Source: Gemmatimonadota bacterium | GTDB lineage: Bacteria; Gemmatimonadota; Gemmatimonadetes; Gemmatimonadales; Gemmatimonadaceae | Assembly: GCA_021324635.1 (NCBI GenBank) | Contig: JAJPIS010000110.1 | Span: forward strand, 1-62,120 | DNA length: 62,120 nucleotides | Reading direction: 5' to 3' | Shown here: positions 24,469-37,876 of the stretch, one piece after another | Position numbering within the stretch: position 1 is the first letter of the stretch | Layout: each line of letters begins with the position of its first letter | Made by a program: the position numbers and the translations under genes | Notes under the pieces: model-generated | The model's input: only the letters and a program-made list of their open reading frames with translations | Told to the model about the DNA's origin: nothing | The model's database searches: none

Positions 24469-25294
24469 GTGGGCTCGAGTAGTGGATGACGAACCGGACG
24501 GGGCTCCCGGGCACGGGGGTGACGCGATAGAGCGCGCTCGCCTCCACGACGACCGAGTCCACCGTCCCCGGCGCCACGCGCCCGACCTGAAATCGGACGC
24601 GGCGGGCGGCCTGCCCGCTCGCGTCGGTCGTGTCCGCCCGCGCCGGGTTGCCATTGGCGTCGACGAGATAGGCGAAGAGGGTCGTGTCGCGGAATGTTCC
24701 GGTGCCGGCCGCGGACACCGGATAGGTGATCCGGAATTGCATCCGGTAGGTGCGGGTGAGTGAATCCCCGCCCGGGACCGTCGGGATGTGCCGGAGCTGG
24801 ATCGTGAGCGGCACCGAGACATTCGAGTCCGCGTGCGTCAATGACAGCGCCAGCGACGTCGTCGAGTCGGTGTCGGCGTGGACGATCGAGTCCGGGCGAA
24901 GGACGACGGGGACGGTGAAGGGAAGGGACTGGAGCCCCTGCGCGTCGGCCACCACCCGCGCCACGCTGTCGCCGCCGGCGGCCCCGATCGCGTGATTCGC
25001 CCCGTCGATCGTCAACTGCCGCGGAGTGAGCGTGATGAACCGGACGGTCACCGCCGCGAGCGGATGCCCACTCACGTTGTACGCCTGCCCCCGAAGCGGC
25101 GCCACCACACCGGTGCTGTCCCGCATCGTGTCGCCGGCGACCACGGAGGGCGACGGGATCGAGTCCACGCTCAGGGAGAAGACGGCCGTGGGGCTGCTCG
25201 GCGGCTGCGTGCAGGCGACGGGCCCCCACGCGCCGACGAGCATCGCGACGAGCATCGCGGCGGGCGTCGCGGCCTCACGGCCGCGCCGCGTCAC
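24461..25294 (-). CDS. Lipoprotein with Ig-like beta-rich body
   Basis: 277 residues from GTG 25294. An Arg-rich start and hydrophobic core (AAMLVAMLVGAWGPVAC) end in a lipobox Cys at about 28. The body is Thr/Val/Asp-rich with phrases typical of big-Ig-like surface proteins (GHPLAAVTVRFITL, YLVDANGNPARADTTDASG), suggesting two beta-sandwich domains. No enzyme motif. It is 32 bp after parA and overlaps the acyl-CoA ligase. An alternative start is the internal ATG at the hydrophobic core. Confidence 0.65.
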   Translation of the reverse strand: MTRRGREAATPAAMLVAMLVGAWGPVACTQPPSSPTAVFSLSVDSIPSPSVVAGDTMRDSTGVVAPLRGQAYNVSGHPLAAVTVRFITLTPRQLTIDGANHAIGAAGGDSVARVVADAQGLQSLPFTVPVVLRPDSIVHADTDSTTSLALSLTHADSNVSVPLTIQLRHIPTVPGGDSLTRTYRMQFRITYPVSAAGTGTFRDTTLFAYLVDANGNPARADTTDASGQAARRVRFQVGRVAPGTVDSVVVEASALYRVTPVPGSPVRFVIHYSSPHV

Positions 25295-25326
25295 ACGAGG
25301 GCACCGGCCGCGGTCGGCCGGCCTCC

Positions 25327-26160
25327 TCACTGCAAGCGCTCCGTCAGCAGCGTCGCCAGCTCGAGGTAGGCCTGCGCCGCGGGGTCGTCCGGGTCGCGCA
25401 GCACGACCGGCTGGCCGGCCGCAAATGCCTCGGCCGACGCGGCGCTCCGCGGGATCACCGTGTCGAGCACGATGTCCGCCGGCAGGTGCGCCCGGACGTA
25501 GTCGGCGACCCGCTCGCAGGCGGGATTGGCGCTGTCGTACATGGTGAGAAGAATACCGTCGAGCGTCAGCTCGTCGTTGCTCGAGGCGATGTCCTGAATG
25601 GCACGCAGGATCTGCGGCGTCGTCTGGAGCGCGAGCGGCTCGCACTGGAGCGGGACCAGCACGTGCTGGCTCGCCTCGAGCGTGCGCCGGACGACCGGCC
25701 CCAGCCCCGGGGGCGTGTCGACGATCACCACGTCGCACCGCGCGCGCGCCTCGGCGAGCACGTCGTGCAGAATGTCGGTGTCCGCGACCAGCGCCTGATA
25801 GCCGGCGTGGCTCGCCTCCTCGGTGACCGTCCCGACGAGCAGCACTCTGAGCCAGGGCAGCTGCGTGGGCAGGATGATCTCGCGCAGTCCCGTTCGGCCG
25901 ATCAGGTAGTCGAAGAAGCCGTGCGTCGGATGGCCCCGACGGAGCCCGGCACCGTAGCGCACCGAGCCTTGCGGATCGACATCGACCAGGAGCGTGCGCA
26001 TTCCGCGCCGCGCGAAGCCGGCGGCGAGGTTGACGGCCGTCGTGGTCTTGCCGACGCCGCCCTTCTGGCTGACGACGGACAGCACCTGCCCCAGACGGCG
26101 GGGCCCGGGGCTAGAGACCGGGGTCGACGGGGGCGTCGCCGTCGCTGAGATCGCGGTCAT
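25327..26160 (-). CDS. ParA/MinD-type ATPase (orphan)
   Basis: 277 residues from ATG 26160. Deviant Walker A SQKGGVGKTTTAVNL near 40-50, motif A' LLVDVDPQGS, Walker B VVIVDTPPGLG. These features define ParA-like ATPases that segregate DNA or position protein cargo. No parB gene or parS-like palindrome is nearby, so a role in cargo positioning is possible. Its start lies 50 bp inside the TPR gene's 3' end, so the two are translationally coupled. The call is firm for the family, open for the cargo. Confidence 0.88.
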   Translation of the reverse strand: MTAISATATPPSTPVSSPGPRRLGQVLSVVSQKGGVGKTTTAVNLAAGFARRGMRTLLVDVDPQGSVRYGAGLRRGHPTHGFFDYLIGRTGLREIILPTQLPWLRVLLVGTVTEEASHAGYQALVADTDILHDVLAEARARCDVVIVDTPPGLGPVVRRTLEASQHVLVPLQCEPLALQTTPQILRAIQDIASSNDELTLDGILLTMYDSANPACERVADYVRAHLPADIVLDTVIPRSAASAEAFAAGQPVVLRDPDDPAAQAYLELATLLTERLQ

Positions 26161-26629
26161 CGGGCGTCGGCCGGCGCCGGCGCACGAGCTCACCGTCCAC
26201 CGGCCCCCCAGTGCGGATCTGCTCGAGCGCATGCCGGGCGTGCCGGACCCAACGGTCGGCCTCCTCGCTCTTGGGTGGGGCGGCCAGGAAGTGCTCGAGG
26301 TGAAGCTGGGCGCCGCGCGCGTCGCCGCGTTTGAGCAGGAGGAAGGCGAGCCCGTAGTGCGCGCCCGAGAGCTGCGGCTGCACGTCGAGCGCTCGTCGAT
26401 AGCATCGCACCGCCTCCTCGAGCCGGCCGGTCTTCGAGTACGCGATCGCCATGTTCTGGAGCACCCGGTGATCGTTGGGCTGGTCGCGCAGCGCCAGCTT
26501 GTACGACGTCAGCGCCGCGTCGTAGTCCCCCTGCCGCTCGAGCGTCAGTGCCTCGTTGAGGTAGTCGAGCCGCTGCGGCTTGACCTCACGATCGGACGAG
26601 CCGCCGAGGAGTCGGCGCAACCAGGACAT
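26111..26629 (-). CDS. TPR-repeat protein
   Basis: 172 residues from ATG 26629. About three TPR units: LNEALTLERQGDYDAALTSY, VLQNMAIAYSKTGRLEEAV and HYGLAFLLLKRGDARGAQLH. The C-terminus is acidic and overlaps parA. The protein is probably cytoplasmic and may be an adaptor for the ParA-like ATPase. A start 27 bp upstream (GTG 26656) is possible. Confidence 0.75.
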   Translation of the reverse strand: MSWLRRLLGGSSDREVKPQRLDYLNEALTLERQGDYDAALTSYKLALRDQPNDHRVLQNMAIAYSKTGRLEEAVRCYRRALDVQPQLSGAHYGLAFLLLKRGDARGAQLHLEHFLAAPPKSEEADRWVRHARHALEQIRTGGPVDGELVRRRRPTPDDRDLSDGDAPVDPGL

Positions 26630-26691
26630 ACGGCGAAAAGGTAGGGCTCCGGCCACTCCCGAGCAACCGACGCGGGCCGTAGCTTAGGCGC

Positions 26692-27210
26692 ATGTCCCCG
26701 AGGCGCTATGTCGTCGACCACACCAAGGGTGTCATGCACATCGAGTGGCCGCTCTTCGGGGAGCTGTCGCGGGCGCTGGCGCTCAAGGTCGGGCGCGCCT
26801 ACGACCCGGAGCTGGTCGTCGGGGTGGCGACCGCCGGTGTGGTCCCCGGCGCGGTGGTCGCGGCGATGCTCGATCGGGAGTTCCACTCGATCATGGTGAG
26901 TCGGCGCTACCGGGCGGACCACGTCCGCGAGACGCCCGCCGTCCTCGGTACCGCGCCGCCCGACGTGCGCGGGCGCCGCATCCTGATCGTCGACGAGACG
27001 TGCGATTCGGGCGCCACGATGCGTCTGGCCGTCGCCGCCATCATCAACGCCGGCGCCGCCCAGGTCCGGACGGCGGTGTGCTTCAAGACGGGCACGTTCG
27101 AGCCGGATTTCTACGCCCTGGCGACCGACAGCACGATCGTCCTCCCCTGGGACCGTGAGGTCCTGGTCGACGGGGAGCTCGTGCCGAACCCGATGTACGA
27201 GGGGGTCTAA
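26692..27210 (+). CDS. Phosphoribosyltransferase-fold protein
   Basis: 172 residues. The type I PRTase PRPP loop is ILIVDETCDSGATM near 99-112, with VVGVATAGVVPGAVVA as the preceding loop and hydrophobic core strands around them. It may be a purine salvage or regulatory PRTase; the hood region that sets the base is too short to assign. A TAGCTT box ends 6 bp before the ATG, so the mRNA may be leaderless. Confidence 0.82.
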   Translation: MSPRRYVVDHTKGVMHIEWPLFGELSRALALKVGRAYDPELVVGVATAGVVPGAVVAAMLDREFHSIMVSRRYRADHVRETPAVLGTAPPDVRGRRILIVDETCDSGATMRLAVAAIINAGAAQVRTAVCFKTGTFEPDFYALATDSTIVLPWDREVLVDGELVPNPMYEGV

Positions 27211-27213
27211 CGC

Positions 27214-27816
27214 CTACGCCGTGACGGTCTGCGCGACGGCCGTCCCGTAGGACGCCCCATGCCCCATGGCGTCGTAGACGCGCGACAGCATCTCGGCGCT
27301 CCCCACGAGGAACCGGCAGCGCGCGTCCCCTGCCGACCGGCACTCCACCTCCAGCACGGCGAGTGGGTGGTCCGCGATCCGGCCGAAGAAATCGGCGAAC
27401 ATCCCCGTCGTGAGGTGGCAGGAGGGGTGATCGACCCCGCTGTCCGGGTCGGCCTCCCCCCAGTCGGCGGAGTCGAGGGTCGCGACCGCGTCGCGCAGGG
27501 TCCCGATCGTGAGCGTCCCCCACCCGGCGTCGCGGAAATACGCCGATGCGTACCGCTCGAATGTCGGGACGTCCAGGTCCTCCGGCGCCCGAGGCGCCCC
27601 GCTGCCCGCCCCGTCGACCCCTCCATCCCCATTGTGCTCCCGGAGCCAGGCCCTGAAGGAGGCGAAGACGGCCTCACCGCCGGCGTAGCCGGCCTCCTGG
27701 AGGTAGGTGGCGGCGGAGGGGCCCGCATCGCGGACCAGCGCCGAGCGGAGCGCGGCCAGCGACGCCCGGGTGAGCGCCACCATCTGGTGGTTGGCGAGAT
27801 CGATCGAGGGTGCCAT
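27214..27816 (-). CDS. V4R-domain protein
   Basis: 200 residues from ATG 27816. The C-terminal part matches the 4-vinyl-reductase (V4R) pattern: HLTTGMFADFFGRIAD, then VLEVECRSAGDARCRFLVGS with two cysteines and an Arg/Asp pair. V4R domains bind small hydrophobic molecules and occur in signalling or tetrapyrrole contexts. It follows ligA by 31 bp on the same strand and is convergent with the PRTase gene across 3 bp. Confidence 0.75.
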   Translation of the reverse strand: MAPSIDLANHQMVALTRASLAALRSALVRDAGPSAATYLQEAGYAGGEAVFASFRAWLREHNGDGGVDGAGSGAPRAPEDLDVPTFERYASAYFRDAGWGTLTIGTLRDAVATLDSADWGEADPDSGVDHPSCHLTTGMFADFFGRIADHPLAVLEVECRSAGDARCRFLVGSAEMLSRVYDAMGHGASYGTAVAQTVTA

Positions 27817-27847
27817 GGCTCGTCCTCGGTGCGCAGCGTCGTGTGTG

Positions 27848-30780
<2,933 letters not shown>

Positions 30781-32071
30781 CTGTCCGGAGGTCGAAGGGG
30801 ACGTCGTCAGCCGTCCGGCCGCTGCCGGGCGCGTCGGCCATGGGCTCCGCCGCGCCGCCGCCGCCCTGCTGGGTGGTTAGGACGTCCCACCGGACGACCC
30901 GATTTCGCCCCTGCGCTTTCGCGGCGTACAGCGCGTCATCCGCCGCCCGCACCAGGGCGGCGACGTCTGCAATGCCGGGGTGCGGCCAGGCCGCCACGCC
31001 GCAGCTCACGGTCCGGCGGATGACCGCTCCGGCAAAGGAGAATGTACGCCCGTCGACGGCTTTCCGCACCCTTTCGGCGAAGGCCACGGCGGCGTCGACC
31101 GTCGCCCCCGGCAGGATCAGCATGAACTCCTCGCCGCCGTACCGGCCCACGCGATCGATCTCGCGCGCCTGCTCGCGGAGAAGCTGCGCGAACTGGCGGA
31201 GCACGGCGTCGCCCGCTTGATGCCCGTAGTCGTCGTTCACGCTCTTGAACTTGTCCAGGTCGCACATCACGCAGGCGAACGGCTCGCCGAGGCGCCGCGA
31301 GTGCTCGAACGTCTCGTCGAGCCGCTCCTCGAGCCGCCGGCGGTTGTCGATGCCGGTGAGCCCGTCGGTGCGAGCGATGCGCACGAGCTGGTCGTTGATC
31401 GCGGAGAGCTCGGACTTCTGGCGCTCGACCTCCTCCTGCAAGGACTTGATCCGGAGGAGCGATCGGATGCGCGCCTCGAGCTCGGCGAAGTTGATCGGCT
31501 TGGTGATATAGTCGTCCGCGCCCGCGTCCAGGCCGACCACCATGTCCTCCGTCGTGTCGAGCGCCGTCTGGATGATGATGGGGATGAACGGCAGCGAGCG
31601 ATTGGCCTTGATCCGCCGCGCGACCTCGAATCCATCGATCCGCGGCAGCATCACATCGAGGAGGATGAGATCGGGGAGCACCGCCCCATCGGGGAGCGGC
31701 TCGTCGTAGCCGCCGACGGCCCGGAGCGCCTCTTCCCCGTCGTGCGCCTCCATCGTCGCGTAGCCGCGCGCAACCAGCCGGTCGCGGAGGATGATCACGT
31801 TGTCGGCGTGATCGTCGACGATCAGGATGCGCGCGTTGCCGCCCCCCGGCCCGGTCTCGTCCGATGCGGCGCTCTCCCTCCGCTCCCCCGCCCCGTCCGG
31901 GCCGGGCGCGTCTCTCGTCGTGCCGTGGCGTCCCGCCATGTCATCACCTCCCGAGGGACCGTCGCCAGACGCCGGTTCCGTGCCGGCATTCCCGTGCACC
32001 TGATACTCCGCGTGCACTCGCACGTCACGACCGCTGCCCACGGTCGGCGCTGCGCCGCGTCCTCCTCGGGC

Positions 32072-32674
32072 TCACCGCGCGGTCGTGCCCCGCGTCGCGG
32101 TCGTCGCCCCCGATCCACTCCCCGCCCCCGTCGCACCACCCCCCCCACCTCCAGCCGCCCCACCGCCGCTCTCCGCTGCCCCGTCGCCTCCGGTCCTCAC
32201 GCCGTTGCCGACCGGCTCGCCCCCGGCGTACTGCCCGTCGCCGATGGCGCTCCCCGGCGCCGCCACGCTGCCCGCACCGTCGCCGGCGGCTGCGCCGGGC
32301 CGGCCCAGGAAGCGCTGCACCTCGGCGACCACGGCGCGTGGCTCGCACGGCTTCGCCAGGTAGCCATCGCACCCGACCTCCATGGCCCGCTCCCGATCCG
32401 ACGCCAACGCATGCGCCGTGAGCGCGATGATCGGGATCTGACGGGTCTCCGGATCGTGCTTCAGGACCTGCGTCGCCTCCCACCCGTCAATGATCGGGAT
32501 GGAGATGTCCATCAGGATGAGATCCGGCCGCTCCGCCCGCGCGGTCGCGATCCCCTCCTCCCCGTTCAGCGCCTCCATGACCCGATACCCGAAGTGTCGG
32601 AGAATCGTGGAGTACACAATGCGGTTATCCTCGTTGTCCTCGACGAGCAGAACGGTCTTCGGCACGGGCATCAT
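32072..32674 (-). CDS. Single receiver-domain response regulator with Gly/Ala tail
   Basis: 200 residues. Receiver domain in the first 125: acidic pocket VEDNEDN, phospho-acceptor Asp56 in LILMDISIP, Thr in ALTAHA and Lys in YLAKPCEP. Residues 126-200 are a disordered Gly/Ala/Thr tail. It resembles DivK-type regulators. It is 132 bp upstream of the receiver-GGDEF gene and may share its transcript. Two adjacent ATG codons begin the frame, so the start may be 3 bp later. Confidence 0.87.
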   Translation of the reverse strand: MMPVPKTVLLVEDNEDNRIVYSTILRHFGYRVMEALNGEEGIATARAERPDLILMDISIPIIDGWEATQVLKHDPETRQIPIIALTAHALASDRERAMEVGCDGYLAKPCEPRAVVAEVQRFLGRPGAAAGDGAGSVAAPGSAIGDGQYAGGEPVGNGVRTGGDGAAESGGGAAGGGGGGATGAGSGSGATTATRGTTAR

Positions 32675-33103
32675 GACGGCAGGGGTCCGAGGGCGAACGA
32701 CGGATGGCGGGCGCGCTGAAGGGCAGACGCCGACCAGGTCCGAGGTAGGGTCTGACGGCGGGGCGTTTGGGGTTTGGCAAGCAAGTTTCTTACCATCTGG
32801 AGGGGTCGAACCGCCCGAACGTCCCCCCCGCCGGAGGTCTTTGGGGTAGCTCCCGGGCGCACGGCTGGACGCCCGTCCGGACAGGAGTTCCGATCGCCCC
32901 GCCCCGCCACGCCCGGGCCCCCGCTGAGGGGCACGGCCAGCCCCGCATCCAGACCGATGCGGGCTGCCCCACCGGCTCCCGCACCGGCTCCCGCACCGGC
33001 TGCCGCACCGGCCCCCGCACCGGCCCCCGCACCGGCCCCCGCACGGCCTCCCCGCCCGGGTGTATGCCCGGCGGAGGCACGGGCGTACACGCGACCGAGG
33101 ACC
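32675..33103. other. Intergenic region upstream of the receiver gene
   Basis: About 430 bp between the two minus-strand genes. It contains a 12-bp tandem repeat block (32971-33042) and a relatively AT-richer stretch near 32768-32800. Translations are Gly/Ala/Arg repeats. I compared the stretch by eye with cyclic di-GMP riboswitch consensus parts and did not see a match. Confidence 0.4.
32971..33042. repeat. 12-bp tandem repeat, six units
   Basis: Six consecutive copies of ACCGGCNCCCGC-type units (two ACCGGCTCCCGC, one ACCGGCTGCCGC, three ACCGGCCCCCGC). Multiple-of-three length keeps frames open and explains the artefactual Ala/Gly translations. Confidence 0.85.
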
Positions 33104-34006
33104 TCAGCGCCGGGCCAGGCGACGCTCGGCATCCTGCTTGTAATGCGAATCGTTGTACTCGGCCGCCGGCGTGTCGACGACCATCTGGAACTGCTCGCGG
33201 GCCTTTGCGGTCTGGCCGATGTCGGCGTAGATCTTCCCCAGGTCCAGGTGGTGGATGATCCGCTCAGGGTCGTGGGCCACCGCCGCCTCCATGTACCGGA
33301 CGGCTTCTTTCCAGCTCGCCGTCCCCAGGATCCCGCCCCCGAGCAGGTTGCGCGCGATGAACCGTTCGATCCCGCTCAGCCGCATCACCTCGGCGTTCCA
33401 GAGACCCATCACGTGGAGCGCCCCCGGGTGCGCCGAGTCGGCCGCGAGCGCCGCCAGCGCCTCGGCGCGGATCTCCTTCGCGTACTGGATGCGCCGCTTG
33501 CCACCGACGGCCAGCGCCGCACGTCCGAGCGCCCGAGCGACGTGGAAATGACCCTCCGCGCCGGCAGGGTTGACCGCGACCGCGCGCCGCGCGTAGCGAA
33601 GCGCGGTGGCGAATCGACCCTGCCGGACCTTGGCGTCGGGCTCGAACTCACCGAGGTCCACCGCTTCGCGGGCCGCCTTGCACAACGCCTCGTACTTGCT
33701 GGAGTCGAGCGCGATCGCGTGCTCGTAGTCGGCCAGAGCGGCGGCAGCGTTCATGGCGGTGTGCTCCCGGTCGCCGGCGGTGATGGCTCCCGCCGCGGTC
33801 TCGGGACCGGCGGTGCTGTCGGCGGCACCGCTGGCGGCACCGCTGGCGGCACCGCTGGCAGCGCCGGAGCTGGCGCCGGCGGTCGGGGTCCCCTGAGCCA
33901 CGGCGCGTCCGCCCATCGCGCCCGCGACCAGGAGCATGCTCGCCACCCAGCGTCCATGCGTCGACCAGTGCACCACGCTCCCTCCGTGGCGGTCCATCGG
34001 CCACAT
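33104..34006 (-). CDS. Exported TPR-like (RMD-type) protein
   Basis: 300 residues from ATG 34006; ATG 33997 is an equal alternative. A hydrophobic stretch MLLVAGAMGGRAVAQG looks like a signal peptide core with cleavage at AVAQ. A (SGAA)n stretch follows, then TPR-like helices (ADYEHAIALDSSKYEA, FATALRYARRAVAVNPAGAE, AVRYMEAAVAHDPERI, AKAREQFQMVVDTP). The pattern is like the regulator of microtubule dynamics family often found in Bacteroidetes/Gemmatimonadota-type proteins. Divergent from the thymidine phosphorylase gene. Confidence 0.78.
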   Translation of the reverse strand: MWPMDRHGGSVVHWSTHGRWVASMLLVAGAMGGRAVAQGTPTAGASSGAASGAASGAASGAADSTAGPETAAGAITAGDREHTAMNAAAALADYEHAIALDSSKYEALCKAAREAVDLGEFEPDAKVRQGRFATALRYARRAVAVNPAGAEGHFHVARALGRAALAVGGKRRIQYAKEIRAEALAALAADSAHPGALHVMGLWNAEVMRLSGIERFIARNLLGGGILGTASWKEAVRYMEAAVAHDPERIIHHLDLGKIYADIGQTAKAREQFQMVVDTPAAEYNDSHYKQDAERRLARR

Positions 34007-34050
34007 GCGCGCGCCGCATCCCGCCGCCACCGTACGGTGAACTCGCCACA

Positions 34051-35388
<1,338 letters not shown>

Positions 35389-35515
35389 GGCGGCCGTCGG
35401 CCGGCCCGCCGGCCGCCGTGGCGGGCAGTTCGCGCCGCGGTATCTTCACGCGGGCGCGACCGCAGTGGCTGTCGCCTTGCGGATCGATCATCGACCTGTC
35501 GACCGAGAGACATCA

Positions 35516-35782
35516 ATGCGCTTCGCGATACGGATGGAAGGACGCACCGCTCTCCTCGCGTCGTACGGCGCCTACGCCGTCACGGCTGCGCTGCTGGGGG
35601 TGCTGGGGTTCATGATCTGGCTCACCCGGCCCGTGCCGACCGGTGGCATGCGCACCGACATGTCGATCGTCACCTGGATCTGCACGGTGGTGATCCTGGC
35701 CATCGTCGGCGCGGCCCACGTGGCGCTCGGTCGTCAGCTCCAGGCCGCCGCACGGCGCGACGCCGCACGCGGACGGCGGTAG
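35516..35782 (+). CDS. Small two-helix membrane protein
   Basis: 88 residues from ATG 35516 (GAGAG ahead). Two hydrophobic helices (AVTAALLGVLGFMIWL and WICTVVILAIVGAAHVAL) with short charged ends. No family recognised. Its last codons enter the 10-bp tandem repeat, whose TAG supplies the stop. Confidence 0.6.
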   Translation: MRFAIRMEGRTALLASYGAYAVTAALLGVLGFMIWLTRPVPTGGMRTDMSIVTWICTVVILAIVGAAHVALGRQLQAAARRDAARGRR

Positions 35783-35830
35783 ACGGCGGTAGACGGCGGT
35801 AGACGGCGGTAGACGGCGCTAGACGGCGCG
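35771..35830. repeat. 10-bp tandem repeat, six units
   Basis: Six head-to-tail copies of RGACGGCGNN (mostly AGACGGCGGT) between the small membrane protein gene and the topoisomerase gene. The unit length is not a multiple of three. No gene is encoded in it. Confidence 0.9.
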
Positions 35831-35873
35831 GCTCGCGCGTCGCGCCCCCGACCCGCCGGTCCACTCGCGGCCG

Positions 35874-36977
35874 CTAGGCGGCGGACGCTCGGCGCCGCCG
35901 GCCCGGCCGGGGCTCCCCCTCCGCCCGTGGCCGGCGACGCCGCTCGGGAAAGTGCTCGGCGAGAAAGGCGATCAGCGCCCGCTCGTCGGGCGACCACGCG
36001 ACCCATGGGTCGTGCTTGGCGATGGCGCTGACGCTCGGCGGTGCGACGATCCGCGGTCGTGCGCCGCGGGGCCGCGCCCGGCGATCGCGGGTGATCGTGA
36101 GGCCGTGGTCCAGGTACTCGGCGAGCACGATCGGATGGATGTACGCCTTGCGACAGATGGCGGGCGTGTTGCCGAGCTCCGCCGCGACGATCCGGATCGC
36201 CATCACGACGTTGCGTTTGGCCTCCCGCTGCGATGCGGCGGGGCCGACGTCGGCCAGCACCATCGCGGCGTGCAGCGTGCCCCCCCAGGTGCGGAAGTCC
36301 TTCGTCGTGTACGGAACCCCGACCAGTCGGCGGAGGTAGGCGTTGACGTCCGAGGCCGTCAGGTCGTGCCACGCGCCGCCCTCGAGGTAGCGGAAGAGGC
36401 GGCGCCCGGGCGAGCCTTCCAGCTCCCGGACGAACGCCGCGAGCGCCCGGTCGGCGATCACGTGGTGCTGTGGGATGCCCCGCTTACCGATGTACTCGAG
36501 CACCACCGACCCGGCGTCGACCCGGGCATGGCGCTTGTGCAGCGTCGTCGTGCCGTAGCTGTGGTTCTCGCGCGCGTAGCGGTCGGACCCGACGCGGAGG
36601 TATCCCTCGGCGATCAGTCGGACGACGCCGGCCGCGACCTTGCGCTTGCCGAGCCCGCGGGCGCTGAAGTCGCGCGTGATCGCCGCCCGGATGGCCGGCA
36701 GGTCGCGCGCCAGCCGAGCGACCCGGTGATACTTGCGAAGCTGCCCACGCTCCACCGCCCGCGCGTGGTACCGGTACTGCTTCCGCCCCCGGGCATCGAA
36801 CCCCCACGCCTGCACCGACGCGCGGGGATCGGCGGCGATGTGCACGTCGCGATAGGCCGGCGGGATCCGGAGCGCGTCGATCCGGGCCAGTACCGCCCGC
36901 GCGCGCACCGGCTGGCCGGAATCCGACACGTACCGAAATCCCGTGCGGGGAGAGCCGAGCCGGTGGATCCAGTGCAT
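35874..36977 (-). CDS. DNA topoisomerase IB (poxvirus/eukaryote type)
   Basis: 367 residues. Relaxes supercoils by a 3'-phosphotyrosine intermediate. N-terminal IPPAYRDVHI and WGFDARGRKQYRYH belong to the DNA clamp. The catalytic part includes ENHSYGTTTLHKRHARV, TTKDFRTWGGTLHAAM and the nucleophile region NTPAICRKAYIHP (Tyr). The Arg/Pro-rich C-terminal tail (last 25 residues) is likely flexible. Bacteria with this enzyme still have gyrase, as here. Confidence 0.92.
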   Translation of the reverse strand: MHWIHRLGSPRTGFRYVSDSGQPVRARAVLARIDALRIPPAYRDVHIAADPRASVQAWGFDARGRKQYRYHARAVERGQLRKYHRVARLARDLPAIRAAITRDFSARGLGKRKVAAGVVRLIAEGYLRVGSDRYARENHSYGTTTLHKRHARVDAGSVVLEYIGKRGIPQHHVIADRALAAFVRELEGSPGRRLFRYLEGGAWHDLTASDVNAYLRRLVGVPYTTKDFRTWGGTLHAAMVLADVGPAASQREAKRNVVMAIRIVAAELGNTPAICRKAYIHPIVLAEYLDHGLTITRDRRARPRGARPRIVAPPSVSAIAKHDPWVAWSPDERALIAFLAEHFPERRRRPRAEGEPRPGRRRRASAA

Positions 36978-37024
36978 CGGTTGTGCCTCCTGCGCTCCGC
37001 CTCGAAGGGGTTAGATTCTCGCAC

Positions 37025-37804
37025 GTGCCGTACCATTCGCTCACCCTGACCGTGTCGGACCGTGTGGCCACCATCACGGTCAACCGGCCCGAGAAGCTCA
37101 ACGCGCTCGACGACGCCACGATCACGGAGCTGGGCGCGGCGGCCGATGAGGTTCGCGCCCGCGCGGACATCGGCGGCATCGTCCTCACCGGCGCCGGGCG
37201 CGCGTTCGTGGCCGGGGCCGACATCTCGGAGCTCGCCGGGCAGTCCCCGCTCGCGGCCCGCGAGCGAGCGCTCCGCGGGCAGGAGATCTTCCGACGGTTC
37301 GAGACATCGCCCAAGCCCGTCGTGGCCGCCGTGAACGGCTTCGCGCTGGGAGGTGGATGCGAGCTGGCGATGGCCTGCCATATGCGCGTCGCGAGCGAGG
37401 GAGCGAAGTTCGGGCAGCCCGAGGTCAAGCTGGGCATCGCGCCGGGCTACGGCGGCACGCAACGCCTCCCGCGCCTCGTCGGACGGGGTCGTGCGCTCCA
37501 GCTCCTGCTGACGGGCGAGACGATCGATGCCCAGGAGGCGTTCCGCATCGGTCTCGTGAACCGCGTCGTCCCGGCCGAGCAGCTCCTCGACGCCGCGCGC
37601 GCGATGGTCGGGCAGATCCTGCGCAACGGGCCGCTCGCCGTCGCGCTGACGATCGACGCCGTCGACCGCGGGCTCGACCTGTCGCTCGGCGAAGGTCTGG
37701 CGGTCGAGGCCGGGCACTTCGGCCTGCTCGCCGCGACCGCCGACATGGGCGAGGGGATGCGCGCCTTCCTGGAGAAGCGCGCGCCGGCGTTTCGCGGCGC
37801 GTGA
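37025..37804 (+). CDS. Enoyl-CoA hydratase/isomerase family protein
   Basis: 259 residues from GTG 37025. Crotonase-fold: TVNRPEKLNALD, oxyanion-hole segments AFVAGADISEL and VVAAVNGFALGGGCELA, catalytic Glu in FGQPEVKLGIAPGYGGTQRL. Likely hydrates enoyl-CoA in fatty acid oxidation. A TAGATT box ends 7 bp upstream of the start, suggesting a leaderless mRNA. It is 72 bp before recF. Confidence 0.9.
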   Translation: MPYHSLTLTVSDRVATITVNRPEKLNALDDATITELGAAADEVRARADIGGIVLTGAGRAFVAGADISELAGQSPLAARERALRGQEIFRRFETSPKPVVAAVNGFALGGGCELAMACHMRVASEGAKFGQPEVKLGIAPGYGGTQRLPRLVGRGRALQLLLTGETIDAQEAFRIGLVNRVVPAEQLLDAARAMVGQILRNGPLAVALTIDAVDRGLDLSLGEGLAVEAGHFGLLAATADMGEGMRAFLEKRAPAFRGA

Positions 37805-37876
37805 TGGGAGCGGTGCGCGCCGGTGGTTCGTGGCGCGTGACGCGATCGGGCGGACGGGTGCGTCCGCGTCCCTGAC

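Noticed and set aside
32675-32900. Possible cyclic di-GMP riboswitch before the receiver gene
   Set aside because: Context is suggestive, but I could not match the conserved riboswitch core by eye.
37805-37876. oriC near recF-gyrB
   Set aside because: No dnaA or dnaN gene and no cluster of DnaA-box-like sequences is seen here.
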